Shown here piece by piece: positions 50,498 to 58,166 of a stretch of DNA of 58,166 nt. The translations under genes and the position numbers were made by a program. The notes beneath the pieces were generated by a model that ran no database searches, was not told the origin of the DNA, and worked only from the letters and a program-made list of their open reading frames with translations. The stretch is from Actinomadura chibensis NBRC 106107 (GTDB taxonomy: Bacteria > Actinomycetota > Actinomycetes > Streptosporangiales > Streptosporangiaceae): NCBI RefSeq assembly GCF_001552135.1, contig NZ_BCQP01000076.1, forward strand, positions 1 to 58,166, given 5' to 3'. Position 1 is the first letter of the stretch. Every line of letters starts with the position of its first letter.

Positions 50498-51052
50498 ATG
50501 AGCAGCGTCGCGCGCGAACTCGCCGAGCGCGCCGGTGTCGACGTGGACGCCCTCATCCGGGAGTTGACGTCGGCCGCCCGGGCGAAACTGTCCGCGCACT
50601 ACCGCTACACGGTTCTGAACGCGAGCCTGGCCGCCGTGATGGGCCGGGATCTGCGAGAGGTGCTCACGGACGTACGCGCCGAGCACCATCACCATTTCGA
50701 CGCCCTGGTGACCAGGATCTACGAACTGGACGGACGCCTACCGGACGATCTCGTCCTGTTCGCGACCGCCGAACCCCCGAACGAACCTTCACTAAGCGAC
50801 GACCCGCACGCATTGGTGACGGCACTCCTCGAATCCGCCCGGAAAGACGCCCGCCACTACACCCATCTGTGCGAACTCACCCAAGACAAGGACCACCGGA
50901 CTTACGACATCGTCCAAGCGATCCTCTTCGAGCAAGGCGAGCACGAATCCTGGTTCCGCGAACTCCTCGGTACCGGGTCCCCGGCCCGATTCCAACGCGG
51001 CTTCCGCGGCCGATCCCCCTACCTCTCCCGTCTCCCGCCCGACGCCCTTTAG
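50498..51052 (+). CDS. Ferritin-like (Dps-like/DPSL-type) protein
   Basis: The 184-residue helical protein has the four-helix ferritin-like pattern: YRYTVLNASLAAVMG in helix A, DVRAEHHHHFDALVTRIYELDGRLPDD in B and loop (two adjacent blocks), ESARKDARHYTHLCEL in C and ILFEQGEHESWFRELL in D. The Glu/His residues are suited to a di-iron site, and the four consecutive His residues in helix B are unusual. GGGGAG precedes the ATG. It may detoxify iron or peroxide; it probably shares a transcript with the aquaporin. Confidence 0.7.
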   Translation: MSSVARELAERAGVDVDALIRELTSAARAKLSAHYRYTVLNASLAAVMGRDLREVLTDVRAEHHHHFDALVTRIYELDGRLPDDLVLFATAEPPNEPSLSDDPHALVTALLESARKDARHYTHLCELTQDKDHRTYDIVQAILFEQGEHESWFRELLGTGSPARFQRGFRGRSPYLSRLPPDAL

Positions 51053-51070
51053 CGCCGCGCGGCACACCGG

Positions 51071-53098
51071 CTACGCGTCTCGCCCCTTGTCCGGTTCAGC
51101 GAACGGCGGGAATCCGCGGCGGCGTCGGCTCTGCGAGACGCGCTCGCCGCCTTCGGCCGCCACCTCCTCAAGCAGGCGAAGGGCGCTGTCGGCGACGGCC
51201 CCGTCGAGCGAGAGGTGCATGAGCCAGTCCACGTCGTCCTGCTCGCCGCGGGCCTCGCTGAGGCTCTCGATGTCGATGTGGAAGTTCTCGCCGTTCAGCA
51301 GGGCGAGCGTGAAGCTCTTGCCGATCAGCAGCCTGCCGTCGAACGGGAGTACCTCGCGGCGGCCGTCGGCGAAGCCGACGCCGATCTCCTGGATCCCGGC
51401 CGACGCGATCGCGTCGTACCGGAACGTCGTGCGCCGCTGGTTGCTCGCGATCCCCGTGGCGAAGTCCAGATGGACGGTGACCTGGCGCACTCCCGCCTCG
51501 GTGAGCAGGTACAACCAGACGATGTACGCGGTGTACCGCCAGGGGCCGCGCCGTACGCGGGCGCGGCGGGCGCCCGGCGCGGGCTCGGTCAGCACCGCGT
51601 ACTCGATCACGTCGACGTTGGCCAGGCGGTACTGCTTGCGGATCATCGTCATCAGGTGGATCTCGTCATAGTGGAGCCACTTCGCCATCTCCACGTCGGT
51701 GGGCCGATCGCTGAGGGAATCCGTCCACCGCACGTACTCCTGGCACTCGGCGTTCCACCGGCGTTGGGCGAGGTCGCGTTCGGCGGGAAGGCGGTGCCGC
51801 CGGAGGAGGTAGACGTCCAGGCGGCTCCCGGCGGTCAACGCGGCCCCACCGGGCAGCATCAGGAACACGAGCAGCACGGCGGCCTTCATCACCAGGACGG
51901 CGGCGCCCAGGAGGACGAGCGTTCCAAGGCCGCCCGCGACGGCGCCGAGGACGGCCCCCACGATGTCCGCGGTGGAGCGGCGCCGCTCCCGGAGGTCGCC
52001 CGTCCACCAGCGCTGGAAGGTCTGCTGCGCGTGCCACCGGATCAGCCAGTCGATTCCGCCGGGCCGGATGCGCGGGACGGTGTAGAGGCCGGCCAGTTCC
52101 GCGGCGAGGAGGCTCCTGATCCGACGGGTGTGCGCGGTCCAGACGGACCGGTGCCTCCCGGCGGGCCATCCCGTCTCGGTGAAGATCCGGTCGACCGCGC
52201 CGTCGATGGAGGCGCGGAACGCGGGGTCCGGCACGGAGCGCGTGTCGAACGGGACGTACCGGGACGGGACGCACCGAGGGCCGCAGTAGCCGAGGAGCGC
52301 GCCGCCCGCGATGATCGGGACGAGCAGCACCAGGACGAACGCGGGCTTCTGCGAGAAGACCGTGACCAGGGGGAGGAGGAAGCCGAGGGCGAGCACGGGG
52401 AGGCCGATGACGGCGAGGAACGTCTGAACGGACGTCAGCCGCGGCTCCTGCGGCATCTGCGGGCGCGGCCGCTCGGGCACCGGCTCGAAGTACTTCCACA
52501 CGCGGTCTCGGCGCGCGTCCCGCATCCGGTTGACGCGTACCCGCTCGGCCGCCACGTCCTCGACGGCGTCCTGGGTCGCACCCGTCTCGATCCGGTTGAG
52601 GTGGAGCTGGATCTCGACCTGGCGCTCCACCACCAGGCGGCCGAAGTTCTCCTTGGCCTTCTCAAGATCGGCCGGGTCGGTCTCCTCGGCCGTCTCCTGG
52701 CGGCGCCGGAGTTCGATGAACTCCCAGATCACCCCGATGGCCGCCGACCACGTGTCGGCGGGGTTGTGGTGGACGTACGCGAACGCGCTGTTGAGGTCGC
52801 CGTACTCCTCGTCGTTCAGGTCGGCGATCGTGCGCTGGCTCACGATCGCGAGGATCCAGTAGTACAGGACTTCGTTCGACCTGTTCGCCCCGGAGGTGAA
52901 CAGGTTCTTGAACCAGACCCGCGCCGGTTGCGCCATTCCCGCCGCGAGGCAGTTGCGGGCCTTTTCCAGCATCTCCGGCGGCGGCGTGGCGCCGTCCGTC
53001 ACGTAGAGGTGGACGTCGCCGTTGACGATGCCCTGGTTCGCGACGTTGGATTGGTCCTTGGCGGTGCTGTGGAACCCGTACCCGGCCGCGCCGTTCAC
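51071..53098 (-). CDS. Four-TM membrane protein carrying an N-terminal NQGI-type motif
   Basis: The 675-residue protein has no recognised enzyme domain. Residues 18-31 read NVANQGIVNGDVHL, closely matching the C-terminal motif of the SARP protein encoded just upstream. A helical cytoplasmic part follows (about 40-215). TM pairs are at about 226-248/252-271 and 380-402/404-424, flanking a loop with Trp-rich segments (IDWLIRWHAQQTFQRWW). The C-terminal 250 residues form an alpha/beta domain. The gene overlaps the SARP gene by ATGA, implying co-translation. A membrane-bound effector or receptor using the shared motif is an inference. Confidence 0.72.
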   Translation of the reverse strand: MNGAAGYGFHSTAKDQSNVANQGIVNGDVHLYVTDGATPPPEMLEKARNCLAAGMAQPARVWFKNLFTSGANRSNEVLYYWILAIVSQRTIADLNDEEYGDLNSAFAYVHHNPADTWSAAIGVIWEFIELRRRQETAEETDPADLEKAKENFGRLVVERQVEIQLHLNRIETGATQDAVEDVAAERVRVNRMRDARRDRVWKYFEPVPERPRPQMPQEPRLTSVQTFLAVIGLPVLALGFLLPLVTVFSQKPAFVLVLLVPIIAGGALLGYCGPRCVPSRYVPFDTRSVPDPAFRASIDGAVDRIFTETGWPAGRHRSVWTAHTRRIRSLLAAELAGLYTVPRIRPGGIDWLIRWHAQQTFQRWWTGDLRERRRSTADIVGAVLGAVAGGLGTLVLLGAAVLVMKAAVLLVFLMLPGGAALTAGSRLDVYLLRRHRLPAERDLAQRRWNAECQEYVRWTDSLSDRPTDVEMAKWLHYDEIHLMTMIRKQYRLANVDVIEYAVLTEPAPGARRARVRRGPWRYTAYIVWLYLLTEAGVRQVTVHLDFATGIASNQRRTTFRYDAIASAGIQEIGVGFADGRREVLPFDGRLLIGKSFTLALLNGENFHIDIESLSEARGEQDDVDWLMHLSLDGAVADSALRLLEEVAAEGGERVSQSRRRRGFPPFAEPDKGRDA

Positions 53099-53949
53099 GA
53101 CTGCTCCTCTCGTTCGGAGCCGCCCATGTGGATGGGGCCGTTGGCGATGCCCTGGTTGCCGACCCTCGCGTTTCCCGTCGCCGTGTTGTTGAAGACGGGG
53201 CCGGACCGCCGCGCCCGCTCTTCGTCCCGCGGAACCTCCTCTCCGGGGCCGCGAAGGACGCGCAGGAGGCGATCGCTGGCACGCACCCCCTTCCGGTCGG
53301 CCTCCCGCAGGACGTGCTCAAGGTCGGCCGCGCCCTGCCAGCGGCCGTCCGAACGGAACTGCGCCGCGATCAGCAGGACGCGGAGGTCGTCCTCGGGGCC
53401 GCTTCGCTCGTCGATGGTCCCCCGGATGTCGGCGGCGAGATTGGGGTTGCCGCCGGAGCGGAGTTCGGCGAGGAACAGCGCGTTCTGCGCCTCGCGGCGT
53501 TCTTCCTGGAGGGTTCGGCGGACCGAGTCGACCCATGTCCCGTGCCGGCCGGGGAGGGGCTCGACGCTGCCGCCCCATTCGCCGAGCGCTTCTTGGAGGA
53601 GGGGGACGGCGTCTTCCGTGTCCGCCGTCTCGGCCTGGGCGACCTTCTCGCGGAAGCGGAAGACGTCCAGTTCTTCCCGGCCGACCGTGATGCCGTAGCC
53701 GCCGGGCTCGGTTCGGATCACTTCGCGTCGCCGCAGGGTGTCGCGCACCTGGAGGGCCAGGCGGCGGAGCTGGTCCGGAGGGTCGCTGGGCGGGGCGTCT
53801 CCCCAAACGCACTCGACGAGCCGGTCGTGCCCGACGCGCCGTCCCTCGGCCAGCAGAAGCGATGCGAGGAACAGTTCACCCTGCGGCTGGAATGCGACCC
53901 AGCCGTCACCCGTGTGCGCCCGCACCGGGCCTAACAGTTCGTACTTCAC
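53095..53949 (-). CDS. SARP-type (BTAD) regulator with C-terminal NQGI motif
   Basis: The 284-residue protein has an OmpR-like DNA-binding domain (about 1-92, KYELLGPVRAHTGDGW to GGYGITVGREELDV) and a BTAD helical domain (about 95-235). A Gly/Asn-rich tail (about 250-280) contains GNARVGNQGIANGPIHMG. SARP proteins recruit RNA polymerase at direct repeats. GTG 53949 begins the homology but lacks a strong ribosome site. A TTA codon stands at codon 6 (53932-53934). It is divergent from the DUF397 gene and overlaps the membrane protein gene. Confidence 0.87.
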   Translation of the reverse strand: MKYELLGPVRAHTGDGWVAFQPQGELFLASLLLAEGRRVGHDRLVECVWGDAPPSDPPDQLRRLALQVRDTLRRREVIRTEPGGYGITVGREELDVFRFREKVAQAETADTEDAVPLLQEALGEWGGSVEPLPGRHGTWVDSVRRTLQEERREAQNALFLAELRSGGNPNLAADIRGTIDERSGPEDDLRVLLIAAQFRSDGRWQGAADLEHVLREADRKGVRASDRLLRVLRGPGEEVPRDEERARRSGPVFNNTATGNARVGNQGIANGPIHMGGSEREEQS

Positions 53950-54118
53950 GTCGACCAGCTTTCGTTGCGTGGTGCTCGGATAATTCCGCGGGACGGCATG
54001 TTCGCCGCATGCGCGAGGAACATGCGAATAACAGGGATCGTGCCATATGGCGTTCGAGCGCTTTTTGCTTTGATCGGAGGTGAAAGGAAACCCGCCCCGA
54101 AAGAAAAGAGGGATTCGA

Positions 54119-54331
54119 ATGAACCGCGTTCCGCTTCCCGAGACCAGGCGCTCCTGCAACCAGGGGGGCTGCGTGGTGGTCGAGGACTTGGGCGAGGTCG
54201 TGATCATCCGCGACTCCAAGAACCCCTACCAGCCGGGGCTGGTGTTCGGCGCCGCCGAGTACGCCGAGCACCGCCGCCGCATCATCGACGGCGAGCTTGA
54301 GCGCGTGAAGCGCGAGCTCTTCGGCATCTGA
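54119..54331 (+). CDS. DUF397 protein
   Basis: The 70-residue protein matches DUF397, with CNQGGCVVVEDLGEVVIIRDSKNPYQPGLVF (shown as the adjacent blocks CNQGGCVVVEDLG and VIIRDSKNP, then GLVFGAAEY). AGAGGG precedes the ATG. These small proteins usually pair with an XRE/DUF5753 regulator and are thought to modulate it; the partner is the convergent gene at 54394-55284. Confidence 0.9.
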   Translation: MNRVPLPETRRSCNQGGCVVVEDLGEVVIIRDSKNPYQPGLVFGAAEYAEHRRRIIDGELERVKRELFGI

Positions 54332-54336
54332 GGCCG

Positions 54337-54377
54337 CCGCTCCGGGGGCGTTCCGGAATCGCCGGGACGCCCCCGGA
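54337..54377. terminator. Bidirectional hairpin terminator
   Basis: GCTCCGGGGGCGT (54337-54349) and its exact complement ACGCCCCCGGAGC (54365-54377) form a 13-pair stem, extended by a weak inner stem, between the convergent DUF397 and XRE genes. Confidence 0.75.
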
Positions 54378-54393
54378 GCGAACGCGGGCCGAC

Positions 54394-55284
54394 TCATCGG
54401 AGCTCTCCCTCGAATGAGCGGGCGAGGTCGTCGAGAAACGCCCTGGCCTCGTCGCCGTAAAGGGCCATGCGTTCCAGCCGCGACCACCGGCGCCGGTAAA
54501 GGTCCAGCCCCGCCGGGTCGTTCACGGTCAGATTGGCGTGGACGGTCTCGATCATCGCCAGGCCGTCGCCGTCCCTTTCCGCGTCCATCTCGAAGAGGAC
54601 GAAGCCGTGCGGGGGGCTGGCGACGGCCTCGGCGTCCAGCGGGATGACGCCGATGGCGACGTTGTCCTGGACGCTGAGCGACACGACGCGGTCGAGCTGG
54701 GCCCGCAGCAGGCCCGGCGGACCGGGCCGCCAGCGCAGCGCCGCCTCGGTGATCAGGAAGGCGAAGGCCCGGTCCGGTTCGAACAGGGCCATCTGGCGTT
54801 CCAGCCGAGCGGCGAGGACGGTCGGGAGCTCGGCGGGCGTGATCTCGGGTTCGAGCAGCGTGAACACGCGGCGGGCGTACTCGGCCGTCTGGAGCAGGCC
54901 GGGCACGACGGACGGCTCGTACACGAGGACGCGCCGCGCGGTCCGTTCCAGCCGGCCGATGCCGTCCTGCAGGTGCGTACGGTCGCGCCGCGCGTCGCCC
55001 CACGTGTGCACATCGGTGAACACCGCCTCGGTCAGGGCGACGAGGTGCGCCTTCGCCTCTTCCGTCGCCTTCACCGCCTCCGCCCACGCGAGCACCTTGG
55101 GCAGCGGGGGGATCGCCGTCCCCGACTCGATCCGCGACACCTTGGACTGGCTGAGGCCGGTCAGCCGCGCGAGTTCCCGGCCGGACAGCCCGGCGAGGGT
55201 CCGCACCCGCCGCAGCTCGGCGCCCAGCCGCCGCCGTCTGGCCAGCGCGTCCGGCTCGTCGTCGCCCGCAGTCATAGATCCCAT
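54394..55284 (-). CDS. XRE-HTH / DUF5753 regulator, copy 2
   Basis: The 296-residue protein has an HTH (ELRRVRTLAGLSGRELARLTGLSQSKVSRIE, seen as ELRRVRTLAG plus GLSQSKVSRIE) and a DUF5753 domain with VYEPSVVPGLLQTAEYARRV. It is the expected partner of the DUF397 protein. ATG 55284 lies five bases after a CATAAT -10 box, so the transcript is probably leaderless; ATG 55275 is an alternative. It is divergent from the cyclase-like gene. Confidence 0.9.
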   Translation of the reverse strand: MGSMTAGDDEPDALARRRRLGAELRRVRTLAGLSGRELARLTGLSQSKVSRIESGTAIPPLPKVLAWAEAVKATEEAKAHLVALTEAVFTDVHTWGDARRDRTHLQDGIGRLERTARRVLVYEPSVVPGLLQTAEYARRVFTLLEPEITPAELPTVLAARLERQMALFEPDRAFAFLITEAALRWRPGPPGLLRAQLDRVVSLSVQDNVAIGVIPLDAEAVASPPHGFVLFEMDAERDGDGLAMIETVHANLTVNDPAGLDLYRRRWSRLERMALYGDEARAFLDDLARSFEGELR

Positions 55285-55289
55285 GATTC

Positions 55290-55317
55290 ATTATGAGTCG
55301 AACCGGTGCACACGCAA
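55290..55317 (-). promoter_or_regulatory. Promoter of XRE copy 2 (leaderless)
   Basis: TTGCGT (55312-55317) and CATAAT (55290-55295) are 16 bases apart on the minus strand, with the ATG five bases after the -10 box. Confidence 0.6.
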
Positions 55318-55368
55318 GCAGGGTGACGAACTCCGTGTCAACCGTTAGTGCAGCACTGGTCTAGCTTC

Positions 55369-55397
55369 TTGACAGGACCCATGCTGCGATTCAACAT
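55369..55397 (+). promoter_or_regulatory. Promoter of cyclase-like copy B (leaderless)
   Basis: TTGACA (55369-55374) is followed at 17 bases by CAACAT (55392-55397), with the ATG at 55405 seven bases on. The -35 box is perfect and the -10 box weak. Confidence 0.55.
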
Positions 55398-55404
55398 GAT
55401 TCAC

Positions 55405-56037
55405 ATGGATTCGACCGAGAGGCGATTAGCGCCGCGGCACCGGACGATCCTGGCCACGGACATCGAGGGCTCCACCGGCTTCCCCGACCCCGGGAAGGCG
55501 CGGCTGCGGGCCGTCCTGTACCGGGCGCTCGAAGACGCCCTGGCCGCCGCCGGTCTGGGCAGGCGCCACCGCGACGCGTTCGTCGACCGAGGGGACGGCG
55601 TCCTCGCGCTCATCCGCGCCGTGGACGGCGTCCCCAAGACCCGCATGTTCGACACGGTGCTGCCCGCGCTCGGAGCATCCCTCAGCGAACACAACGCGCT
55701 GGACCCCGTGCACCAGGTGAGGGTCCGCGTGGTCCTGCACGCGGGGGAGACCTACTTCGACGGGCGAGGCCACTTCGGCGAGGCCCTGGACGTCGCGTTC
55801 CGGCTCCTCGACCACGAGCGCGTGAAAGAGGAACTGCGCCGCACGACGGCTCCGCTGGTACTGGTCACGTCCGACGACCTGTACCGCGCGATCGTCCGGC
55901 ACGGCCACGACGGCATCGAGCCGGAAGACTTCCACCCCTCCGTGAAGGCGCGGGTAGGCGACAACGTTCACCCGGGCTGGCTACAAACCCGCGAAAAGAC
56001 CGTCATCAACATGGCACACCACCGCCGAGGCGCCTAA
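55405..56037 (+). CDS. Degenerate class III nucleotide-cyclase-like protein, copy B
   Basis: The 210-residue protein has the cyclase strand RTILATDIEGST with a first Asp (about 15-26), DRGDGVLALI with a second Asp and FGEALDVAFRLLDHE in place of the VNxAxRL motif, where Asp replaces the catalytic Asn. It is paralogous to the protein at 40309-40944. Loss of the Asn suggests weak or no cyclase activity. A TTA codon stands at codon 8 (55426-55428). ATG 55405 was chosen from the promoter position; earlier in-frame ATGs at 55381 and 55396 exist. Confidence 0.65.
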   Translation: MDSTERRLAPRHRTILATDIEGSTGFPDPGKARLRAVLYRALEDALAAAGLGRRHRDAFVDRGDGVLALIRAVDGVPKTRMFDTVLPALGASLSEHNALDPVHQVRVRVVLHAGETYFDGRGHFGEALDVAFRLLDHERVKEELRRTTAPLVLVTSDDLYRAIVRHGHDGIEPEDFHPSVKARVGDNVHPGWLQTREKTVINMAHHRRGA

Positions 56038-56119
56038 CCCCCGGCTCCAGGTACCGATCGCCACCCGGCACAGCGCGTTTTCGGGGAACACCGTTTCGGG
56101 GCGGATCCGGTCGTCGGTA

Positions 56120-57244
56120 TCACCGCGGATCCTCCAGGGCTGGGTGCGGTCCAGGCTGGTGCGTGGCCCGGAAGAATCGGCGTCCCCACAGGCTGACGTA
56201 GACCAGGGCGACCAGGACCGGCACCTCGATCAGGGGCCCGACGACGCCGGACAGTGCCTGGCCCGAGGTGACGCCGAAGGTGCCGATGGCGACGGCGATC
56301 GCGAGCTCGAAGTTGTTCCCCGCGGCGGTGAACGCCAGCGTCGCGACGCGCGGATAGGGCAGCCGGACGGCGCGGCCGAGCGCGAACGCGCCGCCCCACA
56401 TCAGCGCGAAGTAGGCCAGCAGCGGGACGGCGATGCGCGCCACGTCGGCGGGCCGTCCGGTGATCGTGTCCCCTTGGAGCGCGAACAGGATGACGATGGT
56501 GAACAGCAGCCCGTAGAGGGCGATGGGGCCGATGCGGGGCAGGAACCGGGTCTCGTACCAGTCGCGTCCGCGGGCCTTCTCGCCGGTGCGGCGGGTCAGG
56601 TACCCGGCGAGCAGCGGGACGCCGAGGAACACCAGCACGTTCACCACGATCTCGCCGGTGGAGAAGTGCAGGTCGTCGGTGTCCAGGCCGAGCCAGGCAG
56701 GCAGGACCTTGAGGTAGAACCAGCCCAGCGTGCCGAAGGCGACGACCTGGAAGACGGAGTTCAGCGCGACCAGGACGGCGGCGGCCTCGCGGTCGCCGCA
56801 GGCCAGGTCGTTCCAGATGATGACCATGGCGATGCAGCGGGCCAGGCCCACGATGATCAGGCCGGTGCGGTACTCGGGCAGGTCGGGCAGGAAGCTCCAG
56901 GCCAGGGCGAACATGACCGCCGGGCCCGCCAACCAGTTCAGGATCAGCGAGGAGACCATGAGGCGGCGGTCGCCGGTGACGGCGCCCAGCCGGTCGTAGC
57001 GGACCTTGGCCAGCACCGGATACATCATGACCAGGAGCCCGAGCCCGATCGGCAGCGAGATGCCGCCGATCTCGACCTTGGCCAGGGCGTCGTCCAGCCC
57101 AGGGACCGCGCGGCCAAGCCCGAGACCCGCCGCCATCGCGGCGATGATCCACACGGGCAGGAACCGGTCCAGTGTGGACAGCCTGCCGATCAGCCGGGAT
57201 TCGGCGGGCGCGGACGGTGAGGCAGTGGATTCGGTCGAGGTCAC
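56120..57244 (-). CDS. acr3: Acr3-type arsenite efflux permease
   Basis: The 374-residue protein has about ten TM helices and the Acr3 signatures LARCIAMVIIWNDLACGD (about 135-152, including the conserved Cys) and FTAAGNNFELAIAVAIGTFG (about 300-319). It exports As(OH)3 from the cytoplasm using the proton gradient. GTG 57244 overlaps the ArsR stop (GTGA), so the pair is a single operon. No arsenate reductase gene is adjacent inside the window. Confidence 0.95.
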   Translation of the reverse strand: MTSTESTASPSAPAESRLIGRLSTLDRFLPVWIIAAMAAGLGLGRAVPGLDDALAKVEIGGISLPIGLGLLVMMYPVLAKVRYDRLGAVTGDRRLMVSSLILNWLAGPAVMFALAWSFLPDLPEYRTGLIIVGLARCIAMVIIWNDLACGDREAAAVLVALNSVFQVVAFGTLGWFYLKVLPAWLGLDTDDLHFSTGEIVVNVLVFLGVPLLAGYLTRRTGEKARGRDWYETRFLPRIGPIALYGLLFTIVILFALQGDTITGRPADVARIAVPLLAYFALMWGGAFALGRAVRLPYPRVATLAFTAAGNNFELAIAVAIGTFGVTSGQALSGVVGPLIEVPVLVALVYVSLWGRRFFRATHQPGPHPALEDPR

Positions 57245-57549
57245 GTGCAGGGCCTCTTCCTGTCGGCGGCTTGGGCGACGCGGGCGGCGTCGGCGAGTTC
57301 GCCGAGGTGCGCGGCGAGGCCGTCCAGCGCTTCTGGGCGGAGGCGGTAATAGGTGAAGCGGCCGCACGGCTCGGTGTCCACCAGCCCGGCGTCGCGGAGG
57401 ACGCGTAGGTGGTTGGAGATGTTGGTCTGCTTAGCGCCGGTCTCCTCGACCAAGTGGCAGGTGCACAGCGCCTCGACCGCCAGCAACGACACGATCCGCG
57501 CGCGGAGCGGGTCCGCGAGCACCCTCAACACATCACTCTCTACTGACAT
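57241..57549 (-). CDS. arsR: ArsR family arsenic-responsive repressor
   Basis: The 102-residue winged-helix protein has Cys29 and Cys31 in EALCTCHLVEE, equal to the ELCVCDL As(III) site of ArsR, then NISNHLRVLRDAGLV. ATG 57549 begins the homology. TATCAT just upstream suggests a short or absent leader. It represses its own operon until arsenite or antimonite binds. Operon overlap with acr3 supports this. Confidence 0.93.
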   Translation of the reverse strand: MSVESDVLRVLADPLRARIVSLLAVEALCTCHLVEETGAKQTNISNHLRVLRDAGLVDTEPCGRFTYYRLRPEALDGLAAHLGELADAARVAQAADRKRPCT

Positions 57550-57776
57550 CACCACGGAATGATACGTAAGCAGAAGTGCTGGCCTGGGTCTTGCGGGTCG
57601 GCGACGCGGTGAGAGGGGCACGGACGAGAGTCAGTCCGCTGTGACCACAGAGGACGGAGGCGCGGTGACCGTCCGCACACGGGCGTGCATCCGTGGGCTT
57701 CGGTATCTTCCCCGGGCGAGTGGAAGTTCGTTTCCCGCTTCTAGTGATATCGGGCTTGTTCTGCTCACTTCTCAGT

Positions 57777-58166
57777 GTGACGGGATTGGACGAGCGTGGG
57801 GTGAGCGGCCCGGGGTCCTCCGCCGAGGGCGCGGACCAGGAGCCGACCGAATGGTTCGACGAGCTGTTCGGTCGGTACTTCGCCCGCGTGTACGCCTACG
57901 CGGTGACGCGGGTCGGCGGCACGCTCGCCGAGGAGGTGGCCAGCGAGACGTTCGTCATCGCGTGGCGGCGACGCGACGTGGTGCCCGACGCCCCGCTGGC
58001 CTGGCTGATCGGCGTCGCGCGCAACGTGATCCGCGAGCAGTGCCGGCAGGCGGTGCGGCAGGACCTGATCGCCGCGGAACTGCGGGCCTGGGCGGCGACC
58101 TCACCGCCGGTCGCCGGGGATGTCGCCGAGGTGGCCGTCGACCGGGACGTCCTGCTCCGGGCGCTT
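57777..58166 (+). CDS. ECF sigma factor, N-terminal part (cut by window edge)
   Basis: The 130 visible codons show the sigma-70 region 2 of an ECF factor: EWFDELFGRYFARVYAYAV, EVASETFVIAWRR and PLAWLIGVARNVIREQ. Region 4 lies outside the window. GTG 57777 is the earliest start; GTG 57801 is equally possible. No anti-sigma gene can be seen. Confidence 0.85.
   Translation, partial: MTGLDERGVSGPGSSAEGADQEPTEWFDELFGRYFARVYAYAVTRVGGTLAEEVASETFVIAWRRRDVVPDAPLAWLIGVARNVIREQCRQAVRQDLIAAELRAWAATSPPVAGDVAEVAVDRDVLLRAL

Noticed and set aside
40309..56037. A prophage or integrative element
   Set aside because: No integrase, tRNA-derived attachment site, direct flanking repeat or phage structural gene was seen.
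57665..57776. A GTG with a strong GGAGG ribosome site upstream of the ECF sigma gene
   Set aside because: The frame runs into the sigma coding region out of phase and shows no homology; it may be chance or a short leader peptide.
1..58166. CRISPR arrays, rRNA or tRNA genes, insertion sequences
   Set aside because: No regularly spaced repeat array, RNA-gene consensus or transposase motif was found. The only tandem repeats are the four 15-base units and the phased GTG block.

Overview
The window reads as chromosome of a high-G+C filamentous actinomycete, most likely Actinomadura or a close Thermomonosporaceae relative. This rests on the strongly G/C-biased third codon positions, frequent GTG starts and 4-nt ATGA/GTGA gene overlaps. 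Lineage-typical families also support it: XRE/DUF5753 with DUF397, Methyltransf_19, SARP/BTAD, a DUF5937 ArsR-type protein, and a ydaO-type c-di-AMP leader in front of an NlpC/P60 gene. The genus is an inference. No rRNA, tRNA, CRISPR or transposase was seen.

1-1763 holds housekeeping-like genes: a truncated methyltransferase, an NmrA-like reductase and a DUF1269 protein. 1765-28472 is a large catabolic and uptake supercluster. It encodes a CarAa-type Rieske oxygenase with a PDR-type reductase in a separate operon, an MhpB-like extradiol dioxygenase, C-C bond hydrolases, two split MaoC-type hydratases, a double-length CoA-transferase, an LLM flavin enzyme, an IclR regulator, a peptide/nickel-type ABC importer, an MFS carrier and three amidase-signature hydrolases. 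A 19-bp palindrome of the form CGGTCCGCT-N-AGCGGACCG lies in all four divergent intergenic regions of its core and probably ties the operons into one regulon. The likely logic is import of an amide- or ester-linked aromatic compound, hydrolytic release, ring hydroxylation, meta cleavage and CoA-dependent breakdown. The substrate cannot be read from sequence.

28469-36488 holds regulatory pairs: PadR/SDR with a perfect PadR operator, NlpC/P60 under a c-di-AMP riboswitch, BlaI/M56 with two CCTAC-N5-GTAGG sites, DUF4396, and TetR/MFS with twin operators. A LuxR/GAF regulator closes this stretch. 36565-40250 is a small oxidative operon: an NTF2-like protein, an aldehyde dehydrogenase, an acyl-CoA-dehydrogenase-fold flavoenzyme and a flavin reductase.

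40309-56037 is an accessory, signalling-rich stretch. It has two degenerate class III cyclase-like paralogues at its ends, HTH proteins, a Methyltransf_19 protein, a SepF paralogue, a TIR-like protein with a C-terminal beta-propeller, an aquaporin and a ferritin-like protein. It also has a SARP regulator overlapping a four-TM membrane protein with which it shares a short N/G-rich motif. Those last two proteins and the TIR-propeller are the best candidates for an undescribed signalling or conflict system. 56120-57549 is an ArsR/Acr3 arsenite-resistance operon, and the window ends inside an ECF sigma factor gene.
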